From: Ophiobolus disseminans
Lineage: Eukaryota > Ascomycota > Dothideomycetes > Pleosporales > Phaeosphaeriaceae
Length of the DNA: 64,000 nt
Direction: 5' to 3'
Assembly (NCBI GenBank): GCA_010093685.1
Contig: MU006236.1
Span: forward strand, 525,068-589,067
Part shown: piece after piece, positions 55,021 to 64,000 of the stretch
How positions within the stretch are numbered: the stretch's first letter is position 1
Layout: every line of letters begins with the position of its first letter
Notes under the pieces: generated by a model
Databases searched by the model: none
The model's input: the letters and a program-made list of their open reading frames with translations, nothing else
What the model was told of the DNA's origin: nothing
Program-made: the position numbers and the translations under genes

Positions 55021-58000
55021 GGCGCTCTCGAACTCTCAACACTAGTACCACCGATGTCAAAGTTCACTGCTTCTTTCTGATCATTTTTCGACACTTGTCA
55101 TTCTGAGTTTGCTTCATTTTTCAATCTTCTTTGCGTACTTTTCTTTCCATTTTGCTTCCTCTTTGGGCGGATCTATGTCCAAAAGCTTCACACTAGCACT
55201 GTTGGTTTCACCACCAGCTCCGCTGCACCGAAAAGTTTGGGTTGGCTCTTCCGACTCTGGATGTCCTGGCTCGATTCCCCATTTGCGTTTTGTTTGTTTG
55301 TTTGCTGCGTTCCTCGCACAGTGCAGGTCACATTGTTATTGCTTGCTAGACATGGAACGCTCACGCACACCAACCAACACTGTATGCGTGGGAGATGGAA
55401 CCTGTTGGATGGAACCAGATTGTACGCTTTCTTTCCCTTGTTCGACTTTTGAGCGATCTACTCTTCGAGCATCTTCTACCCTTTTTTCCTCATTGCACTA
55501 TACCTGCTCTCGGCCATAACACCGGGGGCCTTCTTTTCGAAATGCTTGGTGGATCTAATACCCATTTGGCAAGCTGGTTATGTTAGTTTCTTTTTTTGTT
55601 GATGGAAGCGAGCGAGTTGGTTTGATGCGTTGGCAGCGAGCGAATGATTATGAATGGCATGTTGGACACGATGACGACGTAGCGTTTGGTCTTTCCTTCT
55701 TTTTATGCTAGAGGAGGATTTTGGGAACGTAGTACTCGGTGTCGTAGGAGAGTGGAAACACAGCTAGTCTGCTAGTACGCTCCTATACACCGCCGAACAA
55801 TCACAGCACCTTTCTTCAGCAAAACACATCTTCTCTCCCTTCGTTGGGCGCAACATGCACAGTGACCTCAGCTCCAGGTTTTTGCTTTTTCTCACCGCAT
55901 AAGGCGAGTACCAACCACACGTCTACCTAACCTCATCCAGTCACGGTTCCACATCCTCCGACAGCACCAAACTTTCTCGTCCGCTAGGTTTGATAGGCTA
56001 CCCAGGTAACTTCTTGCGCTGCAAACGCAAGCCACATGTACACGAACACACCGATCGCTCGAGTCTCTCGCATCTCGCTTAAGAGCGTCGTACGGTATTG
56101 TAAAATACACTCCAAATGCGAAGACCTGAACTGAGCGTCTCGTGTACACAGCCTTCACGTGAGTCTCGCATCGAGCGTATCTTGAAATACGTAAGACAAC
56201 GCCCATGTTTCCACGCTGCGCCGCACCGCGCCGCGCTGGAAATACCTCGAACAATAAATACACTAAGATGCACGATGGGTGTTCCTGACTTGTCTTGCCT
56301 TGTCTTGTTTCGGTAAGCAGAGACAGCGGATCCCCATTATTCGGCAAAGGGGACGTGTCGCGGATATGTTTCATTGAGTTCTTGGAAAAATGGGGTTGTT
56401 TTGTGTACGGTGACGGGAATAGGGTGGAGTAGTGTCCACTGTGGAGTTGGTGCGAAGTGCTTTTAGTGTGAGAAACATGGCGCGTTTTGGTGCGGCGCGA
56501 CAAGCTGGGTCTGGCATGTAGAGTCGTGAAAGCGACGGCACGATATTTCCTATCCAGACACCTTCCCTACCCTATCAAACCAATATTCCTAAATCTTTTG
56601 CAAGTCTTCTCGCGATCCTTCCCCATCGGGCAGGTTCGCTGTCAGTCGTTGATCGCAGTCGCCAAGCATCTGCCCCACTCTCACTCTCAAACTGCCGGCG
56701 AGGTGCCGAAGAATTTCCTGTTTTGGCAGGTTTGCGGGTGGGCGTTGATTGCGAGCATCTCTCGTGGCCTGAGTGATGTACTTCCCGTCCTGCATTCCCT
56801 TTTGCGGCCTTGCCGAATTTTACGAGCGCCCACGTAGCCGCCTATTCAAGCATCTTAATAATGTCCTTCTGTTCGTTCTTCTCTCGTGCACAGCTTGTCT
56901 AAGGTCTCTTTCTTACACTTAGAAACAAGATTGTTGAAATCTCACCTCCTCCTCTTTATGTGCAAAAGAACAACATCTCTCTCTCCCTGACAACATAAGC
57001 GTGCTTCACATGTGCAACTGTACCATATAGCTAGAGGACGGCTCTAAGTGCAAAAAATCTCTCTCTCTCTCTCTCTCTATACGTGCAAAAAAAGATATTT
57101 CTTTACTCCCTCGCAACATGCCCACTCTTGCTCCTCCTCTTCCCCCACTCTACCCGCTCTCCTTCCTTACCAACCCCCAAAATACAACAAAATACAGCAA
57201 AAGAACAGCCTTACTTGCCCCCTGCTCACATTAGAGGGACTTCTTGTAATGGGCAGCTGCTGAAAACTTCCTAACTTGAGGATTAAGTGTTTTATCACGG
57301 ATTCGAACTTGTGCCCCGGACGCGACTGATGGCTCAGAACAGAGCCAAGTTCTACTTCGACCAGCGAGTTTATTAGGCACGGTGGATTTAATGGAAGAGA
57401 GAGGAATTAGGAGGGATATATTGGGGAGGGTAAAGGGCTGGGTAAAGGTGCTGTATGATGTGGTGTTGTGAGGTGTCGGCGCTGAGGCAGACGCGTTGGG
57501 TGCGTGGGACTTTCACTTGCACGAGATTTTCTTATGTGTGGTGAGTCTGACGTCCGCCACTGCGCGGTAATCTGGAGAAACCAACGTCGCGTTTCCCGCA
57601 TGTTGCAAGTGTGCATAGGTAGTTGTTGCAGTCACGATTCTCTTTCACCTCTCCTCACCTTCTAAGAGTTGTCATCTGAACGTTTCACGCTCTATGGGCG
57701 TGCTTAGTGTATTACATTCACCACTCTCACGTCTTTTGACTAGTAGAATCTCTGGATGTGCATGATTTCTCAGACAAATGAGAGGCGGAGCCAGTGTTTA
57801 CATACAACGGAGCTCGTATTTTGTGATGTGCCGCACAAAGTGCTGTATTCTTTCATTGCACTACTAAGTCTTACATTCTATTGCTTATATTTTAAACAGG
57901 AAGCGTGTCTATTCTCACCATATTACAAAGACTTGAAGGAAAGTTAATAAAGATACAAGCGTAGACAGGTTGCTGTGTGCTAGTACATAATTTATCGCAT

Positions 58001-58159
58001 TAACACCGGTGAAATACCAAATTCGAGCTAATCTGTAGGTTCGCTCATTTCATTGAAGCATTGCATTCAATATAATCATCAGTCGTCGACATTGTAATGA
58101 CATGCTCCACCCGCACCAGCGTGAACAGCAACCACGTTCCCTCACCCATCCACAGCTAC
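55021..58159. other. long gene-free region with CT microsatellite
   Basis: About 3.1 kb without a supportable gene. The first 600 nt are T-rich and probably 3' UTR of the 814-aa gene. The rest has short random frames and a CT tract near 57058-57080. I checked a T-arm-like GGATTCGAACTTGTG near 57299 and found no tRNA fold. Confidence 0.5.
57058..57080. repeat. (CT)n microsatellite
   Basis: About eleven CT dinucleotides in a row. A nearby TCTCTCTCTCCC run and repeated GTGCAAAA flank it, so the two tracts may be a local duplication. Confidence 0.9.
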
Positions 58160-59809
58160 TCAAACATCACCGTTCAATACCAGCGTACTCGCGGATATCT
58201 TCTCCCACAGAGTCTTATCACTCTTGCTCAGCTCCGCAAGACTCGACAATCTCAGCGCTTCATGTACCGGCTCCTCCTTCAACAACGTGATCTCTTGGAG
58301 GCAAGGTAAGTGCGTACCGCGACATTCTAACACGTTTCCAATCCACGACCACATCCCATCGTGCGCGCCATACACCGTGATGTGCTTGATCGAAGCCGGA
58401 AGCGTTTCAGTTGGGTCTGCGATTTCGGTGTCATACAGGTCTTTTGCCATAATGGCCGTCGAATGCATGACAAGTGTATTAAGTGCTATGAAAGCGCGCA
58501 GATCAGTGATCGAGCCTGTGTATGCGCCAGGTTGTGGTCTGTTATTGTGCCATATTTCCACATTGTTTAGCCGTCGCGCAACGTGCCATGTCCACCACCC
58601 GCGTGGTAACTTCAGGGTGTGCAATGTAGCTGCGACCTCGAGACAACATTCTGTGAGCATCGAGTAGACATTTCTGGCGATTGCAGCCTGGCTCATATGA
58701 TCATCGTGGTGTTCCAAAGCGTACACTTCGAGTGTTTCCAGATTTGGCAGCAGGGTGAGCACCATTTTCAATCGATGGAGGAACTCTTCGAACCAGCAGC
58801 CTGTGTTCGGAGAAGGAAGCTCGCTAGCACTGCTTCCTACACGTAAACATTTGATCCCATTTAGTGTTCGGTAACCCGATGCTTTATCTCTAAAGCAGAT
58901 CTTAAGTGTGATATCCAATGAGGTCAGGAACGCAAGGTCAGCAAGTGGGGTTTGGAAGGGTGTGTTCCATAAAGACGTCCTAATGTGTTTGAGATTGATA
59001 AGCCCAGGGCATCTCGCCAGCGAGCGAAGAGCGCACTTGAGTCCTACCTTACTCATAGCATGATCTGACGTCATCCAGAAGATATCAGGGAATAGGCTAC
59101 GAACCCCGTTCGGCGCCGCCACCACATCCAGCTGCTTGAGTTTCGGCAGCAAGCAGAGAATCGCAGCACAGAATGGCAGGGGTCGAAGATGCTGAAGCTG
59201 CCACTTCCATCCATCTTTGGCTTTGTGGTCCATCCAATCAATGGAGTCAATCAGGTCACTGACTGCTACAGCCATGCGATGTCGTTCCAACGGTTCCGAC
59301 ATGCTCGCTTCCATGCTTTGGTCCCAGCAATTGGGCAAGTCAATGCGCAGGCTAGTTGTCCACCTGGACAAGTCCGGTCGCTCAAGCAATGCTCGAGCAA
59401 ATAGGTAGATGGGCGACTCCACGTTCCAGCGTCTGTCTCGTCCGATGCTAAGAGTCGGTGCTTTGAATAGTATGGATTGCGCAATGGCTGTATACTTGCG
59501 ACTTGTTGACGACAATGCACTCAGCCCACTCAAACCGGCTTGCAACGTGTACTGGACTGACGGGGTATCACAATGGACTCGTTCGTTATGATGAGGGGAA
59601 CGAAAGAGAGAAAGGCCAGCGGGTTGTGTCCACAGATGTCGAGGAGGAGGAGGAGGAGATGGTGGAAGTGGCAGGTGCTGTTCGTCGTGGGAGTGAACCT
59701 GCACATCACCAAGGAGGTGTTCTGCAACGAGAAGCAGAAGTTCGTTGGAAAGGGAATCCAAGGAAATATAGAGTATTGGATCTGACTGCGAGATCAGTCT
59801 AGGCGCCAT
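58160..59809 (-). CDS. F-box/LRR-like protein (1)
   Basis: A single exon of 549 residues on the minus strand starting MAPRLISQSDPILYI. An F-box-like helix (LDSLSNELLLLVAEHLL, about 18-34) is followed by a Pro-rich insertion (about 47-60) and then leucine-rich segments with LxxLxx patterns: LSGLSALSSTSRKYTAIA, CLLPKLKQLDVVAAPNG, LARCPGLINLKHIRTS, LLPNLETLEVYALE. Relatives act as substrate adaptors of SCF ubiquitin ligases, but many fungal ones are uncharacterised. The gene is the same size class and layout as the one at 60332-62135 and the broken copy at 41316-42677, so a local family is likely. The ATG at 59809 opens the frame and fits the usual short N-terminus. Confidence 0.72.
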   Translation of the reverse strand: MAPRLISQSDPILYISLDSLSNELLLLVAEHLLGDVQVHSHDEQHLPLPPSPPPPPRHLWTQPAGLSLFRSPHHNERVHCDTPSVQYTLQAGLSGLSALSSTSRKYTAIAQSILFKAPTLSIGRDRRWNVESPIYLFARALLERPDLSRWTTSLRIDLPNCWDQSMEASMSEPLERHRMAVAVSDLIDSIDWMDHKAKDGWKWQLQHLRPLPFCAAILCLLPKLKQLDVVAAPNGVRSLFPDIFWMTSDHAMSKVGLKCALRSLARCPGLINLKHIRTSLWNTPFQTPLADLAFLTSLDITLKICFRDKASGYRTLNGIKCLRVGSSASELPSPNTGCWFEEFLHRLKMVLTLLPNLETLEVYALEHHDDHMSQAAIARNVYSMLTECCLEVAATLHTLKLPRGWWTWHVARRLNNVEIWHNNRPQPGAYTGSITDLRAFIALNTLVMHSTAIMAKDLYDTEIADPTETLPASIKHITVYGAHDGMWSWIGNVLECRGTHLPCLQEITLLKEEPVHEALRLSSLAELSKSDKTLWEKISASTLVLNGDV

Positions 59810-60331
59810 GATTGATGTTCGGCGACTGTGTTAATAGCCAGCAGGCAAGGAGCTATTCATACGTGAAAGCGATGAATATGCAAAGGACAACAAAGACTTG
59901 GTGTCGAGCGTTGTCGCCTGCAGTCGCGGCGTTGTGCAACCAAGCTAGACTCAACACGTTGCCACACGTACCACGCAGCGCGAATAGTTGCCTTGAAATC
60001 CCATCGCCATTGAGCCACTACCTGTTCGGCGGCTTGTCGATGCGGAGTAAATTTAAAGGATGCAATTTATAGGAGGTGGTGAAAAGAGTGGTGATACAGC
60101 GGCGCTCCCATCCAGAGGCGCACGAGCTTGTGTGCCATGAGCAGGCAGCATATGAGGCCATTTGTGCACTAATCGCCCAAAGCGGCATGTTCGTGCAGCA
60201 AGTCAAACATACTTGCAGTCACGCTGAACTTTGCGGAATTGCAGTGCGTATGAGTCCTCATCTGCACCGTTCAGCGAAGGCCGTCGTTCGGAGCCCAAGC
60301 ATGCAGTAGGACAGGTATCATGCCAACCATG
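59810..60331. other. intergenic between two F-box-like genes
   Basis: About 520 nt holding the promoter of the 58160 gene and the 3' end of the next gene. No other feature. Confidence 0.5.
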
Positions 60332-62135
60332 CTACAAGCAGATCGAGGGCACCTCCTCATCCCGACGCAGTAGCACTTGGAAGGCGGCTTTATCAGATAG
60401 CATCCGAAACTGCTCACATGCCCTCCTCGCCAGCAAATCTGCAAGCTCCACGTTGTTGAATGTAGGGCCAAAAATGATCTCCAATTTCTGCAAGTCTGGC
60501 CACGTCTTCCGGGTCGCATGCTCATTAAACAGCTGACGTAACCACTCTGAATGCAGTAGATTGGCATCAGCATCGAATATTCGCAATTCCTGCAATGTTG
60601 GTGGTAGGACGGTTGTCGGAAGAAGTCTAAAGTCGCCATGCTCTGTCTCCAGAAAGCGCATGTTGTCGAGCTTGATTGAGAGCATTGCTGCCTGCGGTAG
60701 ATCCAACCGTTGCAGACTAGGGAATGACGTAAAGCTAGGAAGCGGCTTGCGCATGGCGCCAGGGAGAGTCCAGAATCCGCCTGGCAATTTTAGACTCTGC
60801 AAAGATGGCCTTATGCGGATCAAAGAATCGACCAAGTATTGATGGTTCGTCCATTCAGTACGCGCTTCGTAAACTCTCTCGTCCCAGAAAATGTCTTGCG
60901 TAGCATCTCGATCTCTTGGAGAAGGCTCATCCGGGTAAGTCTGGATGTTTGCTTGGTAATGTGGGAATGCGCGCACGCTGCGAAAAGGATTTTTCTCGTG
61001 AGAAGGTTCAGCGTAAAAGTCAAGGCTGACTAGGCTACTAAAGGCCCGGAGAACGTGTGCTATCCCTTGACGAGCGGCGAAGTCCCAGATCCCAACTGTT
61101 TTGACTTGACAATCAAGTCGAAGATGTCTTATGCGATCGAAGTTTGTCGTAACTTCAGGTGTAGCGAAGAGCTCTTCGAGCTCTTCAACCATGTAGTAGT
61201 CTACACTGGCCAACTTCAAGCCAAGGTCTAGCGTGTCTAAATTTGGGAATTTGTCCAGTCCATCGAATCGCAGCGGGAACATACTGGAGATCTTCAATGT
61301 TCGGAGCGAATGCGCGGCAGGTAGACATTGAATGCCCTGCAAATCTACTCCCGTTGGATCTGCTGTATGGAGACGCCGAATCCCGATCATGTTAGCAGTG
61401 TAGTCGTCGATGTCGTCGATGGGTTCCAAATTTTGTTCAGATATAGACAAGGTCTCGAGTCGTGGCAAGAGTGCCACAAGTATCCCGATCGTGGAGTATC
61501 TAAAATCCATGATCAACTGTGCACACCAAGTCCTCTTCAAAGTTTCCGGTAGGTTCGATGACATAACAATGCCACGAGTCTGGTGCACAATGGTTGCAAA
61601 GTTGAGAGGCTTGGATGTCAGGCCGAGTTCATTTCCTTGGTCCAAATCAAATGGGTTTCCCGAAGTAGGAGGACGGCCCTCTAAGAAACAGAGACGAATC
61701 TTCCGTACATGTCGTCGTAAATCAGACCGTGAGAATAGCGTGCGTAAGAGAAAAGCTATTCGTGAGCTACATGAAGTCCCCGAAACTCGGACTGCATAAC
61801 CTCCAATGACTGGCGCTGCAAACAGATACTTCTGAGCAATGTCACGGAAGCGTCTGTTTGTCAATGCAAGGCTGTACAAAGCCCGGCTGCACACGAGAAA
61901 GTCCGTAAGCAGGTAGGTATCTGGCGAGTTCGGTGGTGGATCATCAGGAATATGGCCAAGGATTCTTTCGTTCCGATACAGATCAATGCAAGACATGATT
62001 TGATCTATTAATTCAGTTGGCAAGTCACCAAGTGACTGGGAAGATTTGACTAAGGTTACGTCAGCGCAATTCACGCTTTAGATCGAAAGCAACCGGCGCA
62101 AGTAAGCGCTTAAACGTAGGGCACATACCGACCAT
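60332..62135 (-). CDS. F-box/LRR-like protein (2)
   Basis: Two exons on the minus strand: a 7-nt first exon 62135-62129 (ATG GTC G), a 79-nt intron (donor GTATGT, branch GCTGAC, acceptor CTTAG) and 62049-60332. Together they give about 574 residues starting MVVKSSQSLGDLPTELIDQ. The tiny exon is preferred because the long frame itself has no ATG at its 5' end. The F-box-like start (LGDLPTELIDQIMSCIDL) is followed by leucine-rich segments (LLPRLETLSISEQNLEP, KFPNLDTLDLGLKL, LRIRPSLQSLKLPGGFW, FPSLQRLDLPQA). KLPGGFW matches LKLPRGWW of the 58160 gene, so the two are related. The role as an SCF adaptor is inferred from the layout only. Confidence 0.74.
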
Positions 62136-62469
62136 CTTTACGCGTGGATAGGCAACCCCTGTGTCGGATCTGGAGTTGATGAAAACTGGTGGGTGAGAAG
62201 TTGCCACGGAGAGTTGCTGATGACGATGCCGGATACGGTACGCGATTAAACTAGAGCGGGATGGGCAAGGGCGCTTTCCGAAGCAAACCGACCTGTACCG
62301 GTAGAAGGCACAACTGCACAGGCCCGATTCTGTCAAGGTGACAGCCAGATAACCAATAGGAACACAGTGGATAGCCGGATCGCATCCGCTGTCAGCAAAA
62401 GTGAACCTTCAGACAGTTATGGAACGATGGCGTTGAGGCCCTAGCCCGACATGGGAGCTTCCCCCTGAT
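62136..62469. other. intergenic
   Basis: About 330 nt, the promoter side of the F-box-like gene; no gene seen. Confidence 0.45.
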
Positions 62470-64000
62470 CGGCGCGACTACAAAAATCCAGACATAAAAC
62501 CACAGGGACGACTCAGGGGAAAAGCCAGAAAGCAAGCCAAAGAAGCAACCGCAGCTGTAGCGAAACCGGCAAATGTAAGCTCTCAACCAAAACCGAAATA
62601 CACACTGGCCATCAAGGACTTTGTGCCACTCGCGAAGCACATCGCTGGACTTAAAGACGTCTCAATAGAGATGCCAAATTACTTTACGAAGCTCTGGAGC
62701 GGGTGATATGTGTACGCGGCCAATTTTCGAAAAAGCTAGCTGCCGCCGGGCATCGTCTCGACGAGCGTTCGGATGCAAGCCATTCGTTCTTCGTCACGGT
62801 TCTGGAGAGAGTCAAGGATTCCCTGAAGCCATTGTTAGAGGCCAGCGTCTTCGACTTCACGGCTTTCAAGAACAGCGTTCCCAAGGACCATCTGAACAAC
62901 GACTGCGCCTACGCTACTCCGTTGCGCAACCTCTTCGAGGTTCTCGACGTATATGAGCCGTCTTCCAGATTCCTGCGAGCGCCTGATGTCGCCCCACTCA
63001 AACCAGAAGAGCTGGAATGCCCGTTGAGATTGACGTGGAAGAGTGGGATCAAGAGGCGCTGTTCGCAATGACAATGCTGATGAGCGATCTGTCACGCATG
63101 AGAGCAGAAATCGCTCAGCTATTGGCCAAGTACAGCGCTGGAACTATGGACCTTGCAGCAGTCTCCGTCGCGACCAACACCGCGATCGAACTTCCACGTC
63201 ACGTACTATGGAGACTAGATACGACCCCTCGTTGATGCGCGAGGCGGGATCACTCTCTTCCACCAGTCATTCTTTGTTGGCTTGTGTCAGGCCGTAAGAA
63301 TCGACGGGCTGGTCAAACAGGTGCTCAGCGATGACTACAACTATGCGGCTTACGACATTGCGGATGCGCTCTTCCTGAATGAACGCAATGGCGTCTACGT
63401 CTTCACTGCCAACGTAGGTCTCCGAGACGCTGTTCCGGACTAGAATGACAAATGGGGATGGTTCGATGAGCGCTCTGTCGGTGCACCTCTCTCGAATCGC
63501 GAGAAATATTCCCGGGACAAAACCACACTGCAGGAAGTTTTGCAAGATCTTGTCCTCGTACGATTTTGTGGAGGACCGATCGAAGACGCGTTCCAACGCG
63601 GTCCCCGTCAGACACAAAAGGCGAAGTCGATTACGACAGATAACGAGCGCGATGCGCCGGCTGCTCCAATTTGGCTTTCATTCGCAGCACAACTCTACCT
63701 CGACACTCTATACTCTGTACAGGTATGTCAGTGCCATCCTCTTTCAATACGCTAACATTAACATACTCTCAGATCGGCGCGGGTTGGTCAGAGATGCGAC
63801 GCACCGCAGCGACCCTAGGACGCTACGTTAAAGAATACCCACACTCCTGCCCAGAATTAAAAGCAATGCTGAAACATTACACCGATAAATGGGAATCTGC
63901 GGATCCACTCGCTAACATGAGTCTTGCTCGCTTCGATCACAACCCTCTTCTACCTCAGTACACTCTCTTTCGCCGCAACCCCATGTACTGCGGTCTCTGG
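62470..64000 (+). pseudogene. DUF6604-like protein, broken, running off the window
   Basis: Protein-like segments follow one another on the + strand in changing frames. First GRLRGKARKQAKEATA and KYTLAIKDFVPLAKHIAG (to TGA near 62704). Then ERVICVRGQFSKKLA through CAYATPLRNLFEVLDVYEPS. Next, after a shift near 63016, DVEEWDQEALFAMTMLMSDL and MDLAAVSVATNTAIELPRHV. After another shift near 63228, ARGGITLFHQSFFVGLCQAV and AAYDIADALFLNERNGVYVF, with an in-frame TAG near 63441. Last, VRFCGGPIEDAFQRGPRQ and, after a 50-nt intron (63723-63772), IGAGWSEMRRTAATLGRYVK to the window end. The order and motifs fit the fungal DUF6604 family (function unknown), but the N-terminus is missing and there are at least three frameshifts and one stop. 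A sequencing error cannot explain all of these easily. Confidence 0.55.

Noticed and set aside
57290..57390. Possible tRNA (T-arm-like TTCGAAT on the minus strand near 57300)
   Set aside because: The bases flanking the loop do not form a T-stem and no acceptor stem or anticodon arm can be folded.

Overview
This window is nuclear DNA of a filamentous ascomycete. It has short GT-AG introns of about 47-122 nt with CTAAC/CTGAC-like branch points, monocistronic genes on both strands, and typical fungal families: RFT1, an Rtg2-like Ppx/GppA protein, large NAD-GDH, GPN3, a BtgC-type GH17 glucanase, a TmpA-like membrane oxidoreductase, a NACHT-WD40 NLR, F-box/LRR proteins and a DUF6604-like remnant. 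From gene content and protein style I infer a Dothideomycete, probably Pleosporales. No species can be named from the sequence alone.

Layout. 0-10 kb is conserved housekeeping on the + strand: the 3' part of RFT1, an RTG2-like gene, NAD-glutamate dehydrogenase and a small lysine-rich protein. 10.4-14.2 kb is a minus-strand HET-E-like NLR whose WD40 array is interrupted by a 465-nt run of N. 14.2-15.7 kb is empty. 15.7-18.3 kb holds divergent S-adenosylmethionine synthetase and GPN3. 18.8-26.5 kb holds a minus-strand ankyrin-repeat gene and a 1560-aa disordered protein with MRxSMRG-type repeats. 27.7-40.4 kb holds an epoxide hydrolase, a TmpA-like oxidoreductase, a small GPI-anchored secreted protein, a secreted ferritin-like protein, an SDR and a GH17 glucanase.

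41.3-47.4 kb is different. Every reading frame there with protein-like character is short, frameshifted or stopped, which suggests a decaying accessory segment. A four-TM membrane protein follows at 47.7-48.5 kb, then about 4 kb with no gene, then an 814-aa disordered protein (52.6-55.0 kb), then about 3 kb with no gene. The right edge (58-64 kb) holds two intact F-box/LRR-like genes and a broken DUF6604-like gene running off the window.

Themes. RTG2-like (mitochondrial retrograde signalling in yeast) lies beside NAD-GDH (glutamate catabolism). The NLR has nearly identical 42-residue WD40 repeats that differ only at a few positions, the pattern of fast-evolving allorecognition receptors, and is the most notable system here. 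Exon limits were set by hand from splice motifs and reading-frame continuity and may be off by a base or two where not anchored by a long frame.
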